A stretch of 64,000 nt of DNA from Astropecten irregularis (Eukaryota; Echinodermata; Asteroidea; Paxillosida; Astropectinidae), in assembly GCA_963971285.1 (NCBI GenBank), contig OZ020244.1:37324001-37388000 (forward strand). The letters are read 5' to 3'. Of the stretch, positions 55,286-64,000 are shown in pieces. Both the position numbers and the translations under genes were made by a program. The notes beneath the pieces are model-generated. The model saw only the letters and a program-made list of their open reading frames with translations. It was not told the DNA's origin and made no database searches. Every line of letters starts with the position of its first letter. Position 1 is the first letter of the stretch.

Positions 55286-55820
55286 AAAACAAAAGCCGTA
55301 CGACTTGCATATAGTTGTGGCTAGGCGATATTTTACAAAAAGACTAGTTTTAGGCAAAAAGAGTCAATTGTAAGTCGATTTAACCTAATTCATATATCGG
55401 GGTTCTAAATCAAAATTGCTACCAAGCCGTAGGCCTATTACGTGGTTTAAGGGGTAAAACTGGCAAAAAAACATTCAAAAATTATCTACAAAATACCCAA
55501 TTTTATCAAATAAAAGAAGAAAAACATTAAACACGAATTGCCGTAAAATCTCGTAACAAATCTCGCCAATTTTACTCGATTTTGGTATTTTCAGAAAAGC
55601 CTGCTAGAACTTGGTGTGTTCGCATATACGATATTAATTTAGTTTTACAGACCAAAACTCATCGTTGTGGGGAAGTGTTTGCAGTCCAGAAATAATTATG
55701 TGACATCACATCTTCAAATAATAATGAACAAGAAATCATACATTGAAATAAATAACTCCGACTTTGCGTGTGTTCAATGTTCAATCACGATTGAGCATCC
55801 TCCAGTGCATCACAATTGAT
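55286..55820. repeat. Paralogue of 440-660
   Basis: 55,540-55,670 and 55,760-55,820 match 460-660. No gene. Confidence 0.6.
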
Positions 55821-55824
55821 TTAA

Positions 55825-56380
55825 AGGGCGGCTGCAGTGCTTTTTTTAGTCAGGTTATTTTATTGCCTTAATACAGAGTTTATGTACTGACAAATAATGA
55901 ATGGCGAGTCTTATTTTGGTTTCAAACCAGCATTTAATTTTCCTTTGAATGGCTTTGTAAAACGGGGGATTTTCATGTATACTCATGTAGGGAACCAACA
56001 GCAAAAATATAATGAAAAAAAAAAAAGAAATGAAGAGGCAAACTTGACCTACAGAAATGGTTTGGTAAAAAAATTACATCACCAGTTGAGTGAAAGGAAC
56101 ATATTTGGGAAAATAAAACCCATTGAGGAGGAAAAAGTCTGTCAGAAAACCTAAGACAACCGCAACTTTCTGTGCACAAATCAATTGGGTTACTGATCTC
56201 AGTTCCCCAGATGACATCACAGTTTTGCTCATGAATATGGAAATGCTAATTAGCATACAAACCAAAAAACCTGTTTTTAACCCTGAATCAGTGTGAGGAA
56301 GTGGGTAAAATCACATACCCCATGTACAGTTTTTTTATTGGAACATGTTCAAGCCATAATATTCCCATTGCAGAGACCCT
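55825..56380. mobile_element. TTAA-flanked MITE of 556 bp
   Basis: Flanked by TTAA at 55,821-55,824 and 56,381-56,384, with ends AGGGCGGCTGCAGTGC and, inverted, AGGGTCTCTGCAATGG. The paralogous site near 645-660 (TTGATTTTAGTGGTTCATTG) lacks it. The 85-codon ORF inside has no recognisable domain. Confidence 0.7.
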
Positions 56381-56384
56381 TTAA

Positions 56385-56699
56385 ATAGTTCATTGAAACA
56401 ATGTCTAGAGCAATTAGGAGATTAGTCTTATGATGTTCCTATTTGATGTATTTTCAGCGTTATATTTGGAGAAATCATCTGGAATGCGTTTTAAAGTCTT
56501 GTTTTGCCAGGTCAATGAACAAATTTATAACACAGTGACGAATTGAAAATCATATTTTTTTCTGTAAATTTGAACAACATTAGTTCAACTTCAGCATTAA
56601 TGTCTTAAAGTCTCTCTCAAACGCGGTGATTGAATTTGTCAAAACCTCAAAAGTTGACTCTTGATGGATAATAAAATAAAAAGTGGAAAGATTTCTTAC
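56385..56699. other. Intron sequence 3' of copy IV leader exon
   Basis: No exon seen; diverged match to 670-830. Confidence 0.4.
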
Positions 56700-56901
56700 C
56701 TTGAGGTGTGGTTTGCTCAGTCTGTGCACGGCACTTGGATCTGAAATTGGCGAATGCCTTTGCCCGCATCGAGGCAAGATCATCCCCCGGTTCGGCAAGG
56801 GTCATAGCGCCGCAGGATTCCCCTCTCACACGCAGCAAGGGAACCATGATTGCCAAAGCAAGTGGCAAGATAAGAACCTTCACATTACGTGAGGACCGCA
56901 T
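56700..56901 (-). CDS. Leader exon (copy IV) of secreted EGF-family protein
   Basis: A 202-nt exon, ATG at 56,901, donor CAAG|GTAAG, phase 1. Begins MRSSRNVKVLILPLALAI with a Lys inside the signal sequence and MVPLL instead of MVSLL; both are unusual within a signal peptide core. Ends SKCRAQTEQTTPQ. Its 5' side is the same alternative leader as copy I (TCCTCCTGGAGTTTG), with the ancestral promoter displaced to 58,590-58,790. Downstream exons are the EGF exons at 38,064 and 34,396, separated by the Ngaro, foldback, LINE and satellite insertions. Confidence 0.72.
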
Positions 56902-56926
56902 CTTGTCTCCAAATTCCAAACTCCAG

Positions 56927-58589
56927 GAGGAACTCCTGTGCTCGGTGTCTTAGATTGAACGGCCAAGCTAGGATCTGACTCCTCACGGTAAACCAGACTG
57001 ATATTCCTACTACGTTTCATCTGTTTATCGGTAACCATGACAATCAATTACCCCATAAATGGCAGCTTTGCTTACCTCATAAATAAATCTAATTAATATC
57101 ACGGCCAGATTTATCATGGCCAATATCCCCATTGTGTGATGCTAAAAATCCATAATTTACCAAGAGAACAGACAATGGAGTCATCTTCAACCAATGCTTC
57201 TGTTGGCATGTATACTAAGGCCACCGATGCATTTGGTCGTTGGTAGTATTGCCTTTTGTGTACGTACTTAAGGTAATAAGAGCAATTTAAATGAATAAAG
57301 TAGTTAAATGAAATGAAATAAAATCTGTCATGCCCAACAGGGTAATTAATACACTGTAGTGTATGCATGTATTATATCTACGGCCTATTGTCAACCAATA
57401 ATTGCAAATGGACGACTACATCTGCGTCCATTACTCTATTCATATTACAGACATTGTTGGAAAGGTCTTTAATTAAAAAAAGGCTTACTCAAAGATCATT
57501 ACAAAGAACAATAGGAAGGTAATACACGGCACGGCACGGCACGGCACGGCACGGCACGGCACGGCACGGCACGGCACGACACGGCACCATTAATATCATG
57601 TGTACTGCTGTTGTTGGTGGGTTGTTCGGAAGGCAATTCTAATTCGAATCTTTGATATTTCAGTTCTCGACTCTAGTTGAACTCGGGTATCGATTTATGT
57701 TAATGCTGTCTCAGTATACACACTTAGATGTAGGGGAGACAAATGATTCAAATTATTCGGGAGACGAAATTGAGGTTATTCGGAAATTGAAATCGTTATG
57801 ACATAAAAATTTAGGTTTTCAACATGACTCAGAAAGCAATCTTCCTCTTAAATTACTAAAAAAACAAATCGGAGAGATACTTAATCCGGAGATTTTAAGG
57901 ATTAAGTCAGATTATGGGATTATTAGCTGGACTCTGTTACGTCATAATCTCTCAATATTGAATACATAATTGACATACGACAAAGCATACTGCAATCACA
58001 TTGACGTAACACAAATGACGCGTTTTTATGATCAAGAAAAGATTCCTGTGTGATTCTATAGGTTCAGTGCATTTTTATTCTGCCCATCATTTATATCATG
58101 TCTTGCATTGCCTATTTACACTGCGCTTAATTATAACTGTACCATGCCCAAGTTTCACCTTCACTTGGACAAAGGTTGCTGTTTTTGTATTTATAAAGTA
58201 TATGTTTGACAGTACCTAATGAAGCACACAAATTTGAAGCCTAATAATTATGACTGCCATACATGGACAACCTTTTCTATCCCAAATCGATCTGGATTTT
58301 GTTCCAGGCCACTGTCGGCATAAGACTGTCACTATTCTTTTCTCTTTTATTTTATCGAACACACAGGGCGCCCATGCAATTACAAGCAATTACCAGCATT
58401 GTGTAGGCAAGTTCAGCGCGGAGTGAATAATTTAACCTCAAGGTATTTCATTAGCCTCATTTAAGGATGTCTTTCCCTACATAAAGCTGGTGCCATGATG
58501 AATCGTTGGCACGTTTCAACGCATCGGGCTTCGGCTGCGGCTTGTACCACGATCAATTATAAAGTAAGAGACAATCTTTGGCTACGGTT
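56927..58589. repeat. Second copy of the 1.63-kb insert
   Basis: Strongly similar to 2,820-4,448 throughout and bracketed by the same repeat (56,887-56,926 and 58,590-58,632). No gene. The insertion therefore predates the segmental duplication. Confidence 0.7.
57526..57587. repeat. (CGGCA)n microsatellite, expanded copy
   Basis: About twelve pentamers, one as CGACA, versus six at 3,419-3,449. Confidence 0.9.
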
Positions 58590-58790
58590 ACGTGAGGACG
58601 CCGCATCTTGGCTCCAAGTCCCAAACTCCAGTCCACCAGTCGAAGCTTTGTTCTTGCTGATGATGAGCTTCACGACGTGTTATATTAGATGACTGCAACT
58701 CAAAGTGACAGACTGCCGCAGATCCCTGGGTGACTCTGCATCCAAAACAACTACGTGTCATTTCCAATTGTAACCATGACAACACTTTAG
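58590..58790 (-). pseudogene. Displaced promoter and leader of copy IV
   Basis: Has the TATA-like AATATAA (near 58,683), leader and start region of copies II/III. After ATGCGGC the sequence is out of frame and homology ends after CACGTAACC. Counterpart of 4,449-4,650. Confidence 0.55.
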
Positions 58791-59754
58791 CTTTGGATGT
58801 TATTCCCGTAGTCTAATTTAGGTCTGTGGGTTTGACCTGAACACGTGACATGAACTGTGAAGCGACATAGCTAGCTGTGGATGGATATCGCTGAATGAGA
58901 TATCATTCTGTTGTGGAGCTTCATGAGATTTTCAACAGAATTTACTTGTAGAGGAAAAGATCTCCCATTGAATTCAATAATCTGACTCTTTACTATGTGA
59001 TATGAAGGGCAGATTCTAAGAGATGAAGATTTGCACAAAGACCATCTTTAACTCGTAACATTTCAAAATGGTTTCAACATTTCCGTTTGATCTTCCTCTG
59101 CAAATAGTTTCATTTAGCAATTGAAATAATGCCCCAGATGTAACCTCCATTTTCAGGTTGTGGTTGCACTGTTAGGCTATGCCTTGTTCGTTTATTTGTC
59201 TGTTTGTTGGGCGTGTGTTTGTTTGTTTGCTCGTTGGTTCCTTCCATCGTTCGTTTTGATGTTTGTTTTTGTTTCTTTGCTTCCTTGGGTTGCTCTCCTC
59301 CCCTTCTTTCTAACTCATATAACTCCCCACTCACTCATGCACCAACTTAATCTCAAATCGTTCATTGAACAGAGAAAATTGACTAAAGCGCCATTCGAAC
59401 CTGTGTTCTCCGGATTACCGTATATACTGATGCTGCGGTCTCAGGTGTCTGCTGTGCTTAAATGTCTGGGTGACCAAATACGGTAATATTACGCAACTCA
59501 CTCAATGGCATGTACAGAAAATCTGCACCATGTGGCTGTAGGGCCGATTTCACGAAACTCATCTTATCTTAGGATCGATCTTACGACTTCGGAAGAGTCC
59601 CAGCTGTAAGATTGATCCAGGCCGTGACGATCAGTCATTAATTCTTGAAATGAACTGTCATTTATTGAACGAGGAGAGTACTACAACAATGTAATATATG
59701 TGCCATTGATTCAATTCAAACCATCGAGTGGATTTCCCCGGGCATGGGATATTA
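58791..59754. other. Upstream region of copy IV; no gene seen
   Basis: 58,791-58,960 matches the conserved upstream region of copies II and III (GCTAGCTGTGGATGGATATC). The rest has no recognisable feature; GGGCCGATTTCACGAAACTC near 59,530 looks like a Harbinger-type MITE end with no clear partner. Confidence 0.45.
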
Positions 59755-59882
59755 GACTGTGTCCCAATTCTCTGACAGCGACCGCAAATACAAGTCTATG
59801 GAAATGGCTGCAGTCACTGGCTAGTGGCTGCCATAGGTGCGTGAGTAATTTGAAGCCGCAGCCAGAGAATTGGGACACGGTC
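59755..59882. mobile_element. 128-bp MITE with TTA target duplication
   Basis: Ends GACTGTGTCCCAATTCTCTG and inverted GACCGTGTCCCAATTCTCTG, flanked by TTA at 59,752-59,754 and 59,883-59,885, as in PIF/Harbinger-type MITEs. Confidence 0.75.
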
Positions 59883-59885
59883 TTA

Positions 59886-61479
59886 GCTAGCCTAACTGCC
59901 CGCAGAGGTTTGCGCTGGTAAAGCATTATACGTGTTTATGTAGACAAGACGGCGACACTCAGACCCGTCCTAAATTAAAATGAGTTTAGCCGAGTCGCCC
60001 TGTAAGTTGAAATGCGTTGAAGAATAAGGACGTGTCTGAAACGGGCTTCCAGAGCTACGGCTACGTCTATTGTCTTGATCTCAACACGTATTTCACACGG
60101 AGCGAAGACCTAGACCTAGCTCTAGACAACAGATTCGAATGCAGGCTGAACTTGAAATCGATCCTACATGTAGGATGAGTTACCCTTACTAAGACGCATC
60201 TTAGCGATTGAAATATTTTGCTGTAAGACGTTCAAGCTCCGTTCTTCATGATGATTCAGCATTATTACGTAAAAACACAAATAAAAAGGAACTTGCGAAC
60301 TACAACCTTATTTGTGGGTGAAAGACGTCTGTGTTGGTAGGGAGAGTGTATATTGCAGGGTTTTCATTAAATAATTTGAAAGACGAAACAACAATGATAT
60401 GCAAAACTGTTAAACAAAGTTCGGGATATGTAAGGATATGATATCATGAAGCAACACAGGAAACATATTCTACTTACAATTAATTTATTTCCACAACAAA
60501 TTATACATAAGGCTCCTTTGATAGGAATATAAGGCACACTTATTGATTAGAGAAATGGGGTCATGAGGATTAATATATTGGTAATTCGTATGTGCAGTAA
60601 TTGTTTTAAGTTGATATAGGAGTCAGAACTGGATTTAACCTACTGCAAAGTGCCATATCTGAAAAGGGGGAAACTGAGTAAAATTGTGTAATTCTTTGTT
60701 TATGTAATAATGGGTCATTATCTGACAGGCTGGTCTTATGGGTGTCACGAAAACCTGTTTTCTTTTTGAATGAGAATCAATTTCCTTCTTGGAAATCAAT
60801 CAAGTATGTTCAAGTGAATACATGACTTTTGTAATGGGGAACCGATATACAATTTTTATAAGACAGTCTGAGCCACAAAATTAATATATACCATAATCTT
60901 AAATGTTTTTAAAGGATGGGGCTTTCTCTAGCAAGATGCCATAATTATGTCGTACTTTTTTGGCGGAAAATCACCTGGGTTTAATAATAAAGTGTTCATT
61001 TGGTACTGATAAATGAAATGTGCTAAATTTTTCTAAATTTGGCAGTCTCTTCCGGGTGCAGATACAAAGTTTGAAAATTATCTCAGGTGAATGAAATCCC
61101 AAGTTACATTTATCATGACAATTATTATACATTACTCATTGAATATATACAGATCTAAAGGAATATCACAGCAATACTAAACAATGCAAATCATATAATG
61201 GCCGCGTCTCATAAGCTTCTATTTACTAAGGGTTTTTAACGATGCAAAGCATATTACACCATACAAAGCTTCTTTAGAGACATTACTTTGGCGAGATGAT
61301 TATTTGTATTTTGTACAGTCAAAGCTTGTCCAGGCATTCACCTTGATTAAAACAAATCATCTCCATTGCAGTTTACATACATGTTTATAGAAGTCACACA
61401 AATCACGATCCATAACAGCTAATGTGCAATACAATCTGACGGTATTATGTTGTGCATTGGTTTCAGTCTATGCTGTTTG
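59886..61479. repeat. Copy V 3'-flank block
   Basis: From about 60,430 it follows the same order as 7,240-8,460. 59,929-60,090 has weak inverted arms (ACGTGTTTATGTAGACAAGA and its loose complement) that may be another MITE. No gene. Confidence 0.55.
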
Positions 61480-62235
61480 TAGTCTGGTTCCCGGACCCAA
61501 AAAGCGCCAGACTATTGTCTGTTAAATATAGGCTGCGTTCGAGCGGTTACTCCTGGTAACACGAGTGTGATGCGCGCACAATACTCTCCGGTGCAGGAGT
61601 ATACTCCCCAACGCTGGAGAGTATACTCTCGCTGACCCGAGTGTCGTACTCCAGCCGGGGGAGCGCTCAGGAGTATACTCGTGTTAACACGAGTACCTCG
61701 CTCGAACGCAGCCCTTGGGTCCGGTATCGGCTACGTGTACTGGAGGGTCACGTGACCAAAAAGACCAAGTTTTGGCTTTTTACGGAAAAATCCGAAACAT
61801 TACGAACTCGTTTTCGTTCAACTTCGGATAGTAACGTTGACTTTCGGCTATTTCCGACAGGTCACGCGAGGTCACGTACTGCAGGGAAAGACACGTCATG
61901 TAAATATGTTTCATTCCGGCTACAGTTAGCCCAAATAGAGCATAATTATTGTTCACATACAACAGAGCAATTTTCCTATTATGCACTTTTGAGGAGTTTG
62001 TTGTATGGTTTTTTTCCCACCCTTTGATTTCTTATTCTGTCCAGATAAAATTGCATGTGCTTACAAAAGTGCAAAAATGAATGCTAAAATTGATTCTCGC
62101 TAAACGCTAAAACTAGCTTCCGCGCCTGCGCAGACATGACAGCTGTGTCATGTTCTATTTTTAAACCTAGCCGATACCTGACCTAAGATTTTTAATAAGA
62201 GTCGTCAGGGAATCTTTGGGCAGGGAACCAGACTA
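61480..62235. mobile_element. MULE-like nonautonomous element in the copy V terminal block
   Basis: Inverted ends TAGTCTGGTTCCC and GGGAACCAGACTA, with the 9-bp direct repeat TGCTGTTTG at 61,471-61,479 and 62,236-62,244. The uninterrupted equivalents at 8,456-8,466 and 19,932-19,943 read CTATGCTGTTTGC. A 9-bp duplication fits MuDR-type transposition. No transposase; the 128-codon ORF at 61,641-62,027 is unrecognised. Confidence 0.75.
61531..61713. mobile_element. Nested palindromic MITE
   Basis: Ends GGCTGCGTTCGAGCG and CGCTCGAACGCAGCC enclose 183 bp with many GAGTATACTC and GAGTGTxxTACTC palindromes. Nested inside the MULE-like element. Target duplication not evident. Confidence 0.65.
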
Positions 62236-62400
62236 TGCTGTTTGCTCAGTCTTACAATAGTAGGCAGTTGAATCTGGGTATGAATTAGCAACTAGAACTC
62301 TTGACCTAAAGCAGTCCAAGAACAAGGATTGTGCAGGTGTCTGTCTACAGTGTAGCTCCAAGCAGCATAACCATTGAGCTGATAACAATTTCCAATGGAA
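62236..62400 (-). pseudogene. Terminal-exon block of copy V, interrupted
   Basis: Encodes QWLCCLELHCRQTPAQSL, FLDCFRSRVLVANSYPDS and TAYYCKTEQTA then a stop within the duplicated TSD region, as in copy II. The MULE-like insertion falls just after the stop, so the protein end could survive. The GKSYTPRTHATFVF exon was not found between here and 63,455. Confidence 0.4.
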
Positions 62401-63454
62401 ATGGCTTAATTGAGTTTTTATTTTTTCTCGTCTGCACCAGTGTCTGAATGAAGAGAATGACAACAAAGGCATTGATTTAACATCAACTTAACAAAGAGCT
62501 TACACAGAACAAGATCAAATAAGACCACACTTCTTTTTGAATTATATGGCGCTCCATGTACGAGTGTCATTCGTCATATCCACATATCCACATCTCTCAT
62601 AAGTTAACTTATGAAGTTCTAAATGTTGACTAAGTATTGTGAATATCTATTCTGTCAAGATGACTACGAATTCAACATATCCTTAAATGTTATGCCTCCA
62701 AGACAACTTACTGAAAGAAGGAAGTCGACTAGTCCTGATAGTTTCCGAAGTCGGGTGGTGCGTGCGTGGCTAGTGGTTAGTCATGATACGCCCTCTCATG
62801 GTGGCCAAACAATAGCAACGTCTACAATCTAAGTTGCCATCCAAACATTAACAGGAATATCAGGATGAGTTTATATTGATTTAAGGAAATCGTCATTCCG
62901 TGATAAATTATGTCAGGATCTTAACAAGTCGGATGACACCGCTAGAGCTCCATACTATCAGGAAAAGTCTATTTCCTTCTTTCACGTTATCTTGCCATCA
63001 TGATTATTAGCACATGTCGGCATCTTTGTTTCAATAAGTTGACTTACCATAAATTATGTGGTTATCTGAATAGGTGGATTGTACTGTTTCTCGTGCAACT
63101 TACTGTATATGATTTAGAAGCTTTAATGAGTGTGAACAAAGTGTGAACATTAAACTGAGTGAAAAATAAATGCTTCGTCGACGTGTGGAAAATTGACGCC
63201 CATAGCCTCGGATTCAAGCAGATCTGTGACGTCATGGATTAATTTATTAGAATGGCGTATAATGGAGATTAATGGCACTTCATCAGTAAACGATAATTAT
63301 AGATTATATGATTTGGGATCCTGAGGGCACTATGTCAAACGAATGCCCTTTTGGGTGCAAGTCAGAAAAAAATCCATGCATTTCCTCGTTAATGAAGTTC
63401 AAGCCAGATAAATCTTTAAAATAAGAATTTGTGTTTGTAAGTGCTTATACGTAC
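62401..63454. other. Intron-like stretch of copy V; nothing recognised
   Basis: 63,170-63,300 matches 34,110-34,210 (GCTTCGTC, CGTGTGxAAAAT, GCCTCGGATTCAAGC). No exon seen. Confidence 0.4.
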
Positions 63455-63532
63455 ATGTACATCTATATTCACCATTCACCACTATGCAGATTTCACTGTT
63501 GTTACATGGGCTACTGGAGCATGGGTTGAATG
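63455..63532 (-). CDS. EGF-like exon (four-cysteine type) of copy V
   Basis: A 78-nt phase-1/phase-1 exon with acceptor CTATACTTACAG and donor GTACAT|GTACGT. Encodes AFNPCSSSPCNNSEIC then VVNGEYRCT: four cysteines with EGF C1-C4 spacing, ending after C4 as in 34,396-34,482 and 10,020-10,139. The intron upstream has the shared TCATACTTCATTGATT motif. The leader exon of this copy must lie beyond the right edge. Confidence 0.65.
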
Positions 63533-64000
63533 CTGTAAGTATAGTTAATCAATGAAGTATGATCAATAAAGTCACAGAATTATATTCGTGAAAAAAAAAG
63601 CGACAACCGATGCCGAATTTCAAGACAAATGCTTTTAGTTCAGTTTGTTTATTTTATTTTAATTTGATTTATTTCAGCAGATCTGGAACAACCCGATGGC
63701 ATTCTATTGATTGTTTTAAGCCAGAAAACTTAACAGGATCTCTTAGTATATGCACTTCACTTTTCCACTTGAGTCTTTAATTCTTTAACTAAATATATAC
63801 AGAAAGGATTGTAAACAACTTCAACTGGAAGTAAAATACACATGATTATATCCCATAGTTAAATACAAACTTCTAGGGCAGGTTTAAAAGAACAAATTTA
63901 TTTTGGGCTGAGTAGTGGTCCCACTTTTTTGAGACATTTTTAAGGTTGTGTTTAGAGACAAAGTAAATAAATGCAAACAAACAACAAAAGAAGCACACAA
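63533..64000. other. Noncoding right edge
   Basis: AT-rich, presumably intron upstream of the copy V EGF exon. No exon or element recognised. Confidence 0.4.

Noticed and set aside
1..64000. tRNA, rRNA or snRNA genes
   Set aside because: No tRNA B-box context, rRNA or snRNA landmark was seen; short GGTTCGA-like matches lack partner arms.

Overview
This is nuclear DNA of an animal: AT-rich, repeat-laden, with spliced genes and no prokaryotic features. Phase-1 EGF exons, Ngaro/DIRS tyrosine-recombinase retroelements, Penelope, Harbinger and foldback elements, and many scattered TAGGCCTA octamers suggest a marine invertebrate deuterostome, most likely an echinoderm (hemichordate or amphioxus not excluded). 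The species cannot be fixed from the sequence alone.

Host genes. The only convincing host genes form a tandem, minus-strand family of small secreted EGF-type proteins. A 202-nt first coding exon (signal peptide plus about 40 residues with two cysteines, ending phase 1 at GTAAG) occurs four times almost unchanged: 2,593-2,794 (copy I), 11,864-12,065 (II), 25,358-25,559 (III) and 56,700-56,901 (IV). Downstream of it lie symmetric phase-1 EGF-like exons: 10,020-10,139 (II), 21,752-21,871 (III), 38,064-38,183 and 34,396-34,482 (IV), and 63,455-63,532 (V, whose 5' part is beyond the right edge). A shared 3' block follows, near 8.5-9.0 kb, 19.9-20.1 kb, 33.5-34.1 kb and 62.2-62.4 kb. The leader exon is nearly invariant while the EGF exons are strongly divergent. 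Copies II and III keep a TATA-like promoter about 75 bp upstream of the ATG. In copies I and IV a 1.63-1.66 kb insert separates promoter and coding exon.

Mobile elements occupy most of the rest. The best is a full-length Ngaro-like retrotransposon at 45,064-53,325 (minus strand) with split direct repeats that look identical by eye (A 764 bp, B 840 bp). It has intact ORFs for a zinc-knuckle Gag, RT-RNase H and tyrosine recombinase, plus an SGNH-hydrolase frame. It sits at the tip of a TA-flanked foldback element (42,086-45,063) built around about 47 copies of a 39-bp satellite. Removing both restores the sequence seen at about 290-340. A 5.4-kb foldback (27,932-33,374) interrupts the 3' block of copy IV. 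An older DIRS-like RT-RH-YR relic (about 13.65-17.4 kb) is split by a 2.3-kb Harbinger-type element, which itself holds a TAA-flanked MITE. Other relics include LINE RT fragments (4.9-7.2 kb and 38.3-41.7 kb, each with another element nested inside), an APE endonuclease fragment (21.2-21.6 kb), Penelope pieces (17.7-19.0 and 26.9-27.1 kb), and hAT-, TTAA-, Harbinger- and MULE-type nonautonomous elements, many with visible target duplications.

Segment 229-4,650 is a direct paralogue of about 42,016-58,790, enlarged there by insertions, so the EGF cluster grew by segmental duplication. Large minisatellites lie at 26.03-26.42, 28.17-28.61, 32.85-33.29, 37.14-37.92 and 42.57-44.41 kb; their unit lengths or composition give long spurious ORFs. 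No tRNA, rRNA or CRISPR features were seen. All repeat comparisons were made by eye.
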